From an uncultured Coriobacteriaceae bacterium (lineage in GTDB: Bacteria > Actinomycetota > Coriobacteriia > Coriobacteriales > Atopobiaceae): a stretch of 37,231 bases of DNA. The notes below the pieces were generated by a model. That model was not told where the DNA came from and made no database searches. It was given only the letters and a program-made list of their open reading frames with translations. The DNA is taken from the NCBI GenBank assembly GCA_902793465.1, contig CADBDT010000020.1, forward strand, positions 1 to 37,231. The letters run 5' to 3'. Position 1 is the first letter of the stretch, and every line of letters starts with the position of its first letter. The translations under genes were made by a program, and so were the position numbers. Below are positions 7,851-15,386 of this stretch, in pieces.

Positions 7851-8834
7851 ATGAAACTTGGCATCGTAGGCACCGGAAACATCGTGTCGTGGATTGCGCC
7901 AAACCTGGCAAGCTGGGGCATAGACGTAGTTGCCATATCGGGCACACCGCGCTCGGAGGAAACCATGCTGCGCATGGCAGACGAGTACGGCGCGAGCGGG
8001 CGCTACACAGACTGGCACGACGTTGTTGGCGACCCAAACGTAGACACCGTGTACGTTGCCGTCCCCAACTTTTTGCACTACGACGTGTGCGAGGCAGCGC
8101 TTCTTGCCGGCAAGGACGTGGTGTGCGAGAAGCCCCTTACCAGCGACTACGAGGAGACCGAAAAGCTCTCCGAGCTCGCGCGCGCAAACGGGCGCTTTTT
8201 GTGGGAAGCCATTGTTACCACGCGTCAGCCTAACTTTAAAAACGTGCAGCGCCTGCTGCCGCGCATTGGCACCATTAAGATGGTGAGCTCGACGTTTAGC
8301 CAGTACAGCTCGCGCTACGACGCCTTCCGCGCCGGCACGGTGCTGCCCGCGTTCGACCCCGCAAAGGCAGGCGGCGCGCTTATGGACTTGGGGTTGTACA
8401 CGCTTACGTTTACGCTCGCTCTGTTTGGCGAGCCACGCGCCGCGCGCTACCTGCCCAACATAGACCGCAACATAGACACGAGCGGCGTAGCAATACTGGA
8501 ATACGACGGCTTTACCGCCATTAACGTGTGCGCCAAGGATTCCGGCGCGCCCAACCGCTCGGTTATTCAGGGAATCGACGGTTGGATTCAAATGGAGTCC
8601 GCGCCCAACAGCTGCGGCGCCGTTACGCTGCACCTTAACGATGGCACCGAGGAGTTTTACGACGACTGCCTGGACAACATGTGGGAGGCCGAATGGCGCT
8701 CCTTTAAGGCGCAGCAAGACGCGGGCGACCTGCAGGCGTGCTACAAGGAGTTGGACGCGAGCCTTTTGGTAAACCGCATCCAAAACAGCATACGCATTCA
8801 GGCGGGCGTGCTGTTTCCCACTGACAAGGTCTAG
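7851..8834 (+). CDS. Gfo/Idh/MocA family NAD(P)-dependent oxidoreductase
   Basis: This 327-residue soluble dehydrogenase has an N-terminal Rossmann fold (GIVGTGNIVSWIAPNL). The family signature CEKPLTSDYEE comes near residue 95, and the C-terminal beta-sheet domain has the AGGALMDLGLY motif. Family members oxidise or reduce sugars, inositol or related hydroxyl compounds using NAD(P). The ATG at 7851 is chosen because AAGGGGGG lies about nine bases upstream; an in-frame ATG at 7827 has none. Only 28 bp separate it from the HAD phosphatase gene, so the two probably form an operon. The substrate is unknown. It lies just after the B1 repeat block, which may sit in or near its promoter. Confidence 0.9.
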   Translation: MKLGIVGTGNIVSWIAPNLASWGIDVVAISGTPRSEETMLRMADEYGASGRYTDWHDVVGDPNVDTVYVAVPNFLHYDVCEAALLAGKDVVCEKPLTSDYEETEKLSELARANGRFLWEAIVTTRQPNFKNVQRLLPRIGTIKMVSSTFSQYSSRYDAFRAGTVLPAFDPAKAGGALMDLGLYTLTFTLALFGEPRAARYLPNIDRNIDTSGVAILEYDGFTAINVCAKDSGAPNRSVIQGIDGWIQMESAPNSCGAVTLHLNDGTEEFYDDCLDNMWEAEWRSFKAQQDAGDLQACYKELDASLLVNRIQNSIRIQAGVLFPTDKV

Positions 8835-8862
8835 CGCGAACCGGGAGATCCGAGGGGGCGGC

Positions 8863-9624
8863 ATGAGCGTTATATTCTTTGACATAGACGGGACGCTTGC
8901 CACGGGCACAGCGGTGCCGGCGAGCGCAGCGGCAGCCGTGGAGCGCGCACGCGCGGCAGGCAACTACGTGTTTATTTGCACGGGACGGCCGCTGCGTTAC
9001 GCGCAGGAGCACTTTGGTGCCTATGCGGACGGGTTCGTATGCTCCAACGGGCGCCTTGCCGTGTGCGACGGGCGCGCGCTAGTAAACAGACCCGTGGACG
9101 CATCGCAGGTGGAAAGCATTCTGCGCGTGCTGGACGAGCATGGCGCGGGGTACGCGTTCTTCTCGCAAGACGAGCTTTACTACGGCGGCAACGAGTCGTA
9201 CCGGCACGTGGCGGAGCAGGCAAACGGACCCACGCGCAATCTGGCGGATGCGCTCACTGCCGGAACCGAGCTCTACAGCTTTGACATCTACTTCCGCAGT
9301 GCGGAAGAGCGCGATGCCATTGCTCAGGCGTTGGATGGGGTGTGCCTGGTAAACCCCCATGGCCCTCATCCCTCTGCCGACGTTACGGTGCTCGGCTACG
9401 GCAAGGGCGATGCCGCGCGCGACGTTACCGCCGCGCTGGGTTTTGCGCACGAGCAGAGCTACGCCTTTGGCGACGGAATAAACGACCTGTCCATGATCCA
9501 GGCGGTCGCGCACGGCGTGGCCATGGGCAACGCAGTTGACGAGCTCAAGGCCGCCGCAGAGTTTGTTACCACTGCCATCGACAACGACGGCGTTGCCAAC
9601 GGCCTCGCCCATTACGGGTTTTAG
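8863..9624 (+). CDS. HAD-superfamily (Cof-type) phosphatase
   Basis: This 253-residue enzyme has HAD motif I FFDIDGT (nucleophile Asp7, acid/base Asp9) and motif II FICTGRP near residue 40. A large C2-type cap lies between, and motif III/IV GDGINDLSM is near the C-terminus. Such enzymes dephosphorylate sugar phosphates or flavin and pyridoxal phosphates. GAGGGGGCGGC precedes the ATG. It follows the Gfo/Idh/MocA gene by 28 bp, which suggests paired action on a sugar or polyol. The family A hairpin A1 lies 26 bp after its stop. Confidence 0.9.
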   Translation: MSVIFFDIDGTLATGTAVPASAAAAVERARAAGNYVFICTGRPLRYAQEHFGAYADGFVCSNGRLAVCDGRALVNRPVDASQVESILRVLDEHGAGYAFFSQDELYYGGNESYRHVAEQANGPTRNLADALTAGTELYSFDIYFRSAEERDAIAQALDGVCLVNPHGPHPSADVTVLGYGKGDAARDVTAALGFAHEQSYAFGDGINDLSMIQAVAHGVAMGNAVDELKAAAEFVTTAIDNDGVANGLAHYGF

Positions 9625-9650
9625 GGTACTGCCGAAAAAAAAGAAGAAGA

Positions 9651-9726
9651 CGTGCCGTGAGGGGATACTCCCCCTGCGGTACATCGTTCGCGATGTACCG
9701 CAGGGGGAGTATCCCCTCACGGCACG
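9651..9726. repeat. Family A hairpin, copy A1 (perfect, short-loop form)
   Basis: Two 36-bp arms are perfectly complementary around a TTCG loop at 9687-9690. The arms contain GTGCCGTGA, GGGGATACTCCCCC and TGCGGTACATCG. Unlike the other copies there is no 25-30-base centre. It sits between two plus-strand genes. A stretch of A on its left would give a T run for a leftward transcript only. Confidence 0.95.
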
Positions 9727-9788
9727 TCCTGCGCGCGCTCGGGAGCCGCAGCAATTGTGGGCATCCCAAAACTTTCTTCGCCAAACGC

Positions 9789-9794
9789 TATAAT
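9789..9794 (+). promoter_or_regulatory. Probable -10 box (TATAAT) of the DegV gene
   Basis: A perfect TATAAT lies 50 bp before the chosen TTG start of the DegV gene. No good -35 is visible at the usual distance. Confidence 0.5.
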
Positions 9795-9843
9795 ACCCTT
9801 GAACTACTTACTCCTGCCCACGGGCAAAGAGAGGAGCATTGTT

Positions 9844-10734
9844 TTGTCATCTTACATACTTAGCTGTTGTTCGACCGTAGACCTCACGTCCGAATGGCTT
9901 GCAGAGCGCAACATTGCGAGCGTGGACTTTAACTTTAAGCTTGGCGACACGTGGTACAAGGACGACTTTGGCGTGTCTGTTCCCCCCGCCGAGCTCTACA
10001 AGCGCATGCTTGCTGGCGAAAACGCCACAACCTCACAGGTAAGCACCGGCGACTACATTGAGTTCTTTAGGTCTTTTTTGGAGCAGGGCAAGGACATCCT
10101 GCACGTTACGCTGTCTTCTGGAATCTCCAAGACCATAAACTCCGCGCAACTTGCCGCCAAGGAGCTGAGCGGCGAATTCCCCGATCGTAGCATCCGCGTG
10201 GTTGACTCGCTGTGCGCTTCGGCTGGCTACGGCCTCTTTATGGATCGCCTTGCCGACCTTCGCGACGAGGGCATGGGCCTAGACGAGCTTGTTAAGTGGG
10301 CCGAAGACCATCGCAGCGAGGTAAACCACCTGTTCTTCTCGTCCGACCTTACGTTTTTTGTTAAGGGCGGCCGCGTTACACCGTTTGCCGGCGCCGTGGG
10401 CGGCGTGCTTAAAATTTGCCCGCTCATGCACGTGGCAACCGACGGATCTTTGCAGGTTAAGGAAAAGATCCGCACCAAGGCGCGCACCAAGCGTCGCATG
10501 CTGGAGCGCATGATTCGCCTTGCGCGCGACGGCGAGCAGTACGACGGCAAGGTGTTTATTTCCAACTCGGAGTGCCTGGACGACGCGCAAGACGTGGCAA
10601 ACGAGATTCAAGACACCTTTGCCAACCTTCAGGACGGGGAAGTTCACCTGTTCCCCATTGGCGCGACCATTGGATGCCACACTGGCCCTGGTACCGTAGC
10701 GCTCTTTTTCTGGGGTGATCCCGCGCGCTGGTAG
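9844..10734 (+). CDS. DegV family fatty-acid-binding protein
   Basis: The product has 296 residues. DegV (FakB-like) proteins bind a fatty acid and present it to the FakA kinase in the cytoplasm; no FakA gene is visible here. Typical features are the early ILSCCSTVDLTSEWL segment, TSQVSTGDYIEFF near residue 75, HVTLSSGISKT near 105, and KGGRVTPFAGAVGGVLKICP near 180. A TTG start at 9844 is chosen because GAGAGGAG ends seven bases before it and TATAAT is further upstream. The longer frame from an ATG at 9757 would begin upstream of that -10 box. It lies 25 bp before the next gene, so the two are likely co-transcribed. Confidence 0.88.
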   Translation: MSSYILSCCSTVDLTSEWLAERNIASVDFNFKLGDTWYKDDFGVSVPPAELYKRMLAGENATTSQVSTGDYIEFFRSFLEQGKDILHVTLSSGISKTINSAQLAAKELSGEFPDRSIRVVDSLCASAGYGLFMDRLADLRDEGMGLDELVKWAEDHRSEVNHLFFSSDLTFFVKGGRVTPFAGAVGGVLKICPLMHVATDGSLQVKEKIRTKARTKRRMLERMIRLARDGEQYDGKVFISNSECLDDAQDVANEIQDTFANLQDGEVHLFPIGATIGCHTGPGTVALFFWGDPARW

Positions 10735-10759
10735 GGGCCTCTAAACAACGGGAGGTGTC

Positions 10760-11620
10760 GTGGACGGCTTCTTTGGCTTCTTGGCAGTACTAATGATAGT
10801 CACAGCCGTTATGGGCCTGGGCATCGTTGGCCTGGTCGTATGGGGCGCTACCCGCGTAATCCAATCCGTAGCAGGCCTGTTTGGCAAAAAGAAGGAGCCC
10901 GACCGCATAGACGGCCCCGCGATTCCGCGGGGTACGTTTCCCGGCCGCGCGGCGCGACGGTCTGCGGTGGCCAAGCCTACGGCTGCGGCTGGCTCTACGT
11001 CGCAAGGGTCTGCGGCTACGCCTGGACCTACGCCCGCGCCCGCGCCTGCGCCGCAACCGCGAGACTACGTTTACCTGGACGTGGACGCTGGCACCACGCC
11101 CGAAACCATCGTGCGCGTTATGCGCGACTACGAGCAGCAGCGCGTTGTGGGGTTTTACGCGCGCGAGGTAATAGACGTTCTGTCGATGGTGGACCTGCGC
11201 AAAAAGAGCCTGTTTGGCGAGATAGACCGCGCCTTTGACAAGCGCAGCATTAGCTGGGACCACTTTGCCACCACGGCAACCGACGCGCTCGACGCACTCG
11301 TGCGCAACTGCGCTCTGCTGGGCAACCGGGTGCAGTCGTTTGACGTAAGCGACTACGAGCGTATGGAGCAGTTCTATCGCACGGGCGGCGAAATGCGCAA
11401 CGGCAAGCAGGACCCCGCACGCATAAAGCGCTGGGAGCTGCTGCGCGCCACCAAGGACGAGATGGACAAGCTGCGTTCGGCCAACGAAGGGCTTCTGCTG
11501 GAGCTCGACAAGCTCTCCTCCGAGCTCGCAACGCTAAGCAGCAACGACTCCACCGAGGAGAGCTCCCGCATTGCCGACGAGGTTCGCCGTCTGGCCGAGC
11601 AAACCAAGTACTATCGCTAA
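10760..11620 (+). CDS. Membrane-anchored coiled-coil protein of unknown function
   Basis: The product has 286 residues. It begins with one membrane segment (about 3-40, with LGIVGLVVWGATRV). A basic patch and a Pro/Ala-rich linker (about 50-100) follow, then a soluble domain (about 100-220), and an acidic coiled coil (about 225-280) ending in TKYYR. The GTG start at 10760 follows GGGAGG by four bases. The coding strand starts 25 bp after the DegV stop. I do not recognise the family; the plan (N-terminal anchor, linker, helical C-terminus) suggests an envelope or scaffold role. XpaC/TelA-like proteins share this general plan, but no specific motif confirms that. Confidence 0.7.
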   Translation: MDGFFGFLAVLMIVTAVMGLGIVGLVVWGATRVIQSVAGLFGKKKEPDRIDGPAIPRGTFPGRAARRSAVAKPTAAAGSTSQGSAATPGPTPAPAPAPQPRDYVYLDVDAGTTPETIVRVMRDYEQQRVVGFYAREVIDVLSMVDLRKKSLFGEIDRAFDKRSISWDHFATTATDALDALVRNCALLGNRVQSFDVSDYERMEQFYRTGGEMRNGKQDPARIKRWELLRATKDEMDKLRSANEGLLLELDKLSSELATLSSNDSTEESSRIADEVRRLAEQTKYYR

Positions 11621-11725
11621 AACCACAAGCAGGGGGCTGTCCCCTACTTGTGGTTTGTCCGCTCACACGGACATCAGACCTGTCCCCCTGTTCAAAAATG
11701 AACACCTGACACGTCCCCTGTTCAT
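11621..11725. repeat. ACCACAA hairpin (family H, copy 2) and GTCCCC/TGTTCA repeats
   Basis: AACCACAAG (11621-11629) pairs with CTTGTGGTT (11647-11655), with AGGGG/CCCCT inside. It starts right after the upstream stop codon and may be its terminator. It is followed by GTCC-CTCACA-GGAC-type pairing, two GTCCCC runs and TGTTCA-AAAA-TGAACA. The first hairpin matches 3234-3266. Confidence 0.75.
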
Positions 11726-11767
11726 CCTGTAGAATCCATGTCACATACAACCGCGAAAGGAAGTGCC

Positions 11768-12013
11768 GTGAACAAGACACTAGACCTGTACTACTACGAT
11801 TCGTGCCCCTACTGCCAAAAGGTCCTTAGGGCAATAAGTAAGCTGGGCATCCAAGACAAGATTACGCTCAAGAACATCCTGCAGAGTCAGGAGGCCGCGC
11901 AGACGCTGGTAAGCGTGGGAGGCAAGCGCCAAGTTCCCTGCTTGTTTATCGACGGCGTTCCCCTGTACGAGAGCGACGACATTGTGGCCTGGCTCAACCA
12001 CGCGTTTGCGTAG
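11768..12013 (+). CDS. Glutaredoxin-like protein
   Basis: This 81-residue thioredoxin-fold protein has the redox motif CPYC (Cys13, Cys16) after a first beta strand. It has the cis-proline segment RQVPCLFIDG and the C-terminal ESDDIVAWL, which is typical of glutaredoxins and GST N-terminal domains. It likely reduces disulfides or handles low-molecular-weight thiols. A GTG start at 11768 follows AAAGGAAGTGCC; an ATG at 11738 would place that ribosome site inside the gene. It stands alone between repeat H2 and hairpin A2. Confidence 0.88.
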   Translation: MNKTLDLYYYDSCPYCQKVLRAISKLGIQDKITLKNILQSQEAAQTLVSVGGKRQVPCLFIDGVPLYESDDIVAWLNHAFA

Positions 12014-12034
12014 CACCAGCTCGACCGCTACGCT

Positions 12035-12139
12035 GGTGCCGTTAGGGGATACTCCCCATCGAGTACATCGCGAATAGCCGCCTTATGATGCATGGGCTTC
12101 TTGCGATGTACCCGTAGGGGAATATCCCCTAACGGCACC
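12035..12139. repeat. Family A hairpin, copy A2
   Basis: Outer stem GGTGCCGTTA pairs with TAACGGCACC. Inner arms carry GGGGATACTCCCCATCGAGT and its partner around TACCCGTAGGGGAATATCCC. It lies between the converging glutaredoxin-like and DMT transporter genes and may end both transcripts. Confidence 0.93.
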
Positions 12140-12200
12140 CTGTTTTCGCACTGTCTGGGGCTATCCGCAACGTGCCCCGCCCAGCGGACGCTGCACCAGC

Positions 12201-12632
12201 CTATCGATTAATAAAGTACAGCCCCACCAGGCAAATAATCACGCCCAGTACCTTGCTGGGCGTGAGGTCTTCTCCGTAGAGCGCAAAGCCCACAAACAGC
12301 AGAGCGATGGCCAAAAACGCGCTTTGCACAATGGAGGCCACGCTCACCTCCCAGCCCGCGCGATAGGCATAAATAAAGCCCACCTCAAGGCCCACTATTA
12401 CAAGGCCGAGCACAAAGGGCGCCCAGTTAATCTTTTTGAGCTCCGCCGTAACGCTTGCGTGCCCGCCCAGGACAAAAAAGAGAGCGAGCGAGACCACGGC
12501 GCCCACCGAGTACGTTACCGCCAGCGACACAAAGGGGCTCATACCGCCCGGCACCGACTTGGCGCACACCTGGTACACAATGTTGGACAGCACAACTAGC
12601 CCTATGGGCCAAACATACGAAAACGAAGGCAT
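12201..12632 (-). CDS. Small DMT/EamA-type membrane transporter
   Basis: The 143-residue hydrophobic protein has about five membrane segments and matches a single EamA repeat: PIGLVVLSNIVYQVCAK at the start and the C-terminal LTPSKVLGVIICLVGLYFIN. Short members of the drug/metabolite transporter superfamily dimerise and export or import small molecules; the substrate is unknown. The ATG at 12632 has AGAGGAGAAGACC before it. A longer frame to 12692 has no ribosome site and would cover the -10 box at 12666. Confidence 0.8.
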   Translation of the reverse strand: MPSFSYVWPIGLVVLSNIVYQVCAKSVPGGMSPFVSLAVTYSVGAVVSLALFFVLGGHASVTAELKKINWAPFVLGLVIVGLEVGFIYAYRAGWEVSVASIVQSAFLAIALLFVGFALYGEDLTPSKVLGVIICLVGLYFINR

Positions 12633-12665
12633 TGCGGTCTTCTCCTCTCGGCCCTTGCGACTCGT

Positions 12666-12671
12666 AGTATA
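12666..12671 (-). promoter_or_regulatory. Probable -10 box (TATACT) of the DMT transporter gene
   Basis: TATACT on the minus strand lies 34 bp before the ATG at 12632, which leaves room for a short leader. No convincing -35 is seen. Confidence 0.4.
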
Positions 12672-12837
12672 AAAAGCGACCAGGCACAGCACCCAACAGC
12701 CAACAAGGTCTTGTCTAGCGCTGCGTTTAGATGTGGCTGGACGGCAGCGAGTATCCAGTTATTCCCAAAACGCCGCATTAGATTAACATACGTGCCATAC
12801 TGTTAGGCAACAACGGCGTTTACACTGGGAGGCTCGC

Positions 12838-13668
12838 ATGGCAAAGGCTATTTTGCTGGACATCGACGGAACGCTTACCAACGACCAAAAGATTATTACC
12901 CCGCGAACGCGCGATGCACTGCTGGCCGCCCAAAGCGATGGCGCCGTGCTGGTGCTGGCGTCGGGTCGTCCCAGCATGGGTCTTACTGGCTTTGCCGACG
13001 TGCTGCACATGAAGGAGCACAACGGGGTGTTCGTGTGCTTTAACGGGGCAAAGTCCGTAAACTATCAGACCAACGAGGTTTACTTCCAGCAGACGCTAAC
13101 GGTGGAGCAGGGCAAGCGCGTTTTGGAGCACATGCACAAGTTTAACGTGTGTCCCATTTACGACCGCGGTGCGTACATGTACCTGGAAAACGCGTTTTTT
13201 ACTATCGAGCGCTACGGCGCGCCGTGGACCATTGCCGAATACGAGGCGCACAACAACAACTACCTGCTGTGCGAAGTGGCAAACAACGCCGAGTTTATGG
13301 ACTGGGAGCTTAACAAAATATTGGTGGCGGGCCAGCCCGAATACCTGCAGGAGGTCTGGCAGCAAATGGCCGCGCCGTTTGAGGGCGAGCTGAGCTCCAT
13401 GTTTACCGCGCCCTTCTACTACGAGTTTACGCCGCTGGGTGTAGACAAGACCCGTGCGCTGCGCGAGACGTTTGCCACGCTTGGCATCGATCGTTCCGAG
13501 GTCATTGCCTTTGGAGACGCGCAAAACGACCAGTCCATGATCGAGTGGGCTGGCACGGGCGTGGCCATGGGCAATGCCGTAGACGAGGTAAAGGCCGTGG
13601 CCGACTACGTTACCTTGTCCAACAACGAGGATGGCATTGCCGCTGCGCTCGAGCACTTTGGGATGTAG
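12838..13668 (+). CDS. HAD-superfamily (Cof-type) phosphatase
   Basis: This 276-residue enzyme has motif I LLDIDGT (Asp8, Asp10) and motif II LASGRPS. A large cap domain lies between, and the motif IV loop is FGDAQNDQSMIE. It likely dephosphorylates small phosphorylated metabolites, in the same family as the gene at 8863 but clearly a different member. GGGAGG lies seven bases before the ATG. The GNAT gene follows 60 bp downstream on the same strand. Confidence 0.9.
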   Translation: MAKAILLDIDGTLTNDQKIITPRTRDALLAAQSDGAVLVLASGRPSMGLTGFADVLHMKEHNGVFVCFNGAKSVNYQTNEVYFQQTLTVEQGKRVLEHMHKFNVCPIYDRGAYMYLENAFFTIERYGAPWTIAEYEAHNNNYLLCEVANNAEFMDWELNKILVAGQPEYLQEVWQQMAAPFEGELSSMFTAPFYYEFTPLGVDKTRALRETFATLGIDRSEVIAFGDAQNDQSMIEWAGTGVAMGNAVDEVKAVADYVTLSNNEDGIAAALEHFGM

Positions 13669-13728
13669 GCCGGCGGGCGCGGTCGGGCGCGGGCAGGATG
13701 CGGGCGCCCCGGATACGAGGAGAACCAC

Positions 13729-14637
13729 ATGCGTATTCACGACTTTTCTGGAGCCGACTTCGAGCCGGTGTCCAAGCTTCTGGGGAGCTGCCATCACGCA
13801 CAGCACGGTGGGCGCGCGTACTGGCACGGTGCCAACGAACTGTGCGTTTGTTTGTACGAGAGCGACCACGGGCTGGTTGCAGAAGACGACTCTGGCGCGC
13901 CTGTGGGCGTGGTGCTCCTAAGCAGCCCGCGCGACGAGGACCACAACAGCGAGCTGCGCATGCACTGGCGTCAGCAGCAAACAATGATCCTTACCGTGTG
14001 CCGCAGCCTGGGCATAAACCTGCAGGCGGGCTTGTCTGCGCAGGAGGGCAAGGCGGGCGCGCCCGATGAGCCCGAGCGGGTGGCGCAACTCCTTGGCAGC
14101 GGGGCGACCGACCTCGTAAGGCTGTTTGCAACGGCCAAGGGTCCGGCTCGGGAACGCGTGGAGGCTGAGCTCGCGCAGGCGGCGCGCACGTGGCTTGTTG
14201 CGCACGGCGCGCAGCTGGAGGCGCCTGAGCCGGGCGATCTGGCACCCGTTGTTCTTGCGAGTAGCGACGCGGACAGCGAAGCGGTCGGGCTCCTGCTTAA
14301 CTCCCACGCCAAGCGGCAGGGCGTCGACTTTGTGCCCTACAACTATCACGTGGCTCAGGACGGCGAGGTGGTTGCCGGCATAACGGCCTGGTCGCTGGGG
14401 TCGGACGTGCACGTAGATATGCTGGCCGTGCGCGAGGACCATCGCCGTGAGGGGCTTGGCAGCTTGCTGCTCTCGCACGTGGAGGCGCAGGCGCGCAAGG
14501 ACGGCTGCACCACCGCCAGCCTGGACACGTTTTCGTGGCAGGCCCCGGATTTCTACCCCGCGCACGGGTACGAGGTCGTGTTTCGCTATACGCTGGACGA
14601 CGGCACGGAGCGCATCTACTTTAGCAAGCGGCTTTAG
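13729..14637 (+). CDS. GNAT family N-acetyltransferase (two-domain)
   Basis: The product has 302 residues. The C-terminal half (about 205-302) is a clear GNAT domain: VDMLAVREDHRREGLGSLLL contains the acetyl-CoA pyrophosphate-binding motif (RREGLG), followed by QAPDFYPAHGYEVV. The N-terminal half looks like a second, degenerate GNAT domain, without the RxxGxG loop. The acceptor is unknown. GAGGAGAACCAC precedes the ATG. It may be co-transcribed with the HAD gene upstream. Confidence 0.85.
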   Translation: MRIHDFSGADFEPVSKLLGSCHHAQHGGRAYWHGANELCVCLYESDHGLVAEDDSGAPVGVVLLSSPRDEDHNSELRMHWRQQQTMILTVCRSLGINLQAGLSAQEGKAGAPDEPERVAQLLGSGATDLVRLFATAKGPARERVEAELAQAARTWLVAHGAQLEAPEPGDLAPVVLASSDADSEAVGLLLNSHAKRQGVDFVPYNYHVAQDGEVVAGITAWSLGSDVHVDMLAVREDHRREGLGSLLLSHVEAQARKDGCTTASLDTFSWQAPDFYPAHGYEVVFRYTLDDGTERIYFSKRL

Positions 14638-14715
14638 CCGCGGGGCGCGGCGCCGTAAAGTGCCCGCCAGAAGAGGGTGCCCGTGCGCGGTATTATCAAC
14701 TTTCTAATCGTTGGC

Positions 14716-14797
14716 GCAGCACTTGTCTGTTTTTTTGTTTCTCGCACAAAAAGGCCAGTTGACAAGTATATTTTAGAAGTAAACACACAAGTGCTGC
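14716..14797. promoter_or_regulatory. Inverted repeat with alternative pairings upstream of a small gene
   Basis: GCAGCACTTGT (14716-14726) pairs with ACAAGTGCTGC (14787-14797). The same left arm can instead pair with GACAAGT at 14761-14767 through ACTTGTC. A TTGACA-type -35 lies at 14759-14764, but no good -10 follows at 16-18 bp. It could be an operator, an attenuator or a terminator of the GNAT gene. Confidence 0.4.
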
Positions 14798-14887
14798 GTT
14801 GTTTTGCGCGGCGGCCCACATGGTGGGCAGCTCAACGGGCGGCTTGGCGGGCAACTTGGCAACGGACGGCGAAGGGCAGAAAAGGGC

Positions 14888-15175
14888 ATGGCGAGTCACA
14901 AACGGTCGGCGCAAAAGAGGCAGAGAGCCAGTTTTGAGTCCTCGTTTGGCCAGATGGACGGCGTGTTTAGGAAAGAAGAGCAGCGCAGGGAAACCGAGGA
15001 CGCCCAGCGCGAGGCGGCTCTGCGCAGCAAGGCTTGCACGTCCAAAAACCGCTACGCCACGCGCGCGGAGGCGATGGGTGCCATAGCCGCGTGCGAGGAA
15101 TACGGCACGCGAGGCCTGCACTGCTACAGGTGCTCGTACTGCAAGGGATGGCACCTTACCTCGCATCCCCGCTAG
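14888..15175 (+). CDS. Small Cys-rich C-terminal zinc-motif protein (95 aa)
   Basis: The basic N-terminal part is likely disordered (about 1-30). A helical, charged region follows, then a putative zinc site near the end, CYRCSYCKGWHLTS (Cys-x2-Cys-x2-Cys-x3-His). The ATG at 14888 is used because AAAAGGGC precedes it; the frame is open upstream without a ribosome site. The function is unknown. The C-terminal YRCxxCxGWH pattern is a recurring small-protein signature. It is followed 28 bp later by hairpin A3. Confidence 0.65.
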   Translation: MASHKRSAQKRQRASFESSFGQMDGVFRKEEQRRETEDAQREAALRSKACTSKNRYATRAEAMGAIAACEEYGTRGLHCYRCSYCKGWHLTSHPR

Positions 15176-15202
15176 GCTGTCCGAAGACGCTGTGACGGAA
15201 TG

Positions 15203-15311
15203 GGGTGCCGTTTGGGGATATTCCCCTACGGGTACATCGCGGATTGCCCCGCTCGTAGGGAAACGACCCACTCGCGATATACCCGATGGGGAGTATCCCC
15301 AAACGACACCC
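15203..15311. repeat. Family A hairpin, copy A3
   Basis: Outer stem GGTGCCGTTT pairs with AAACGACACC (one G-T). The left inner arm is GGGGATATTCCCCTACGGGT and the right carries ACCCGATGGGGAGTATCCCC. Upstream it carries the family flank GGCTGTCCGAAGACGCTGTG starting near 15175. It lies between two plus-strand genes. Confidence 0.93.
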
Positions 15312-15386
15312 ATCCCGCAGGCTTTTGGACGGCCCGCGAAGGCAGGCCATCCAAGGCGTGGCGTAAACGACACTGGAGGTGGAACC

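Noticed and set aside
9757..9843. N-terminal extension of the DegV frame
   Set aside because: It would begin before a good TATAAT box and lacks a ribosome site; family members start near the TTG at 9844.
14677..14937. 86-residue frame after the GNAT gene
   Set aside because: A short hydrophobic start followed by Trp/Arg-rich sequence; it lacks a ribosome site and overlaps the better gene at 14888.
15192..15386. N-terminal extension of the GH3 frame through repeat A3
   Set aside because: No ribosome site, and the residues are just a translation of the hairpin; GGAGGTGG marks the start at 15387.
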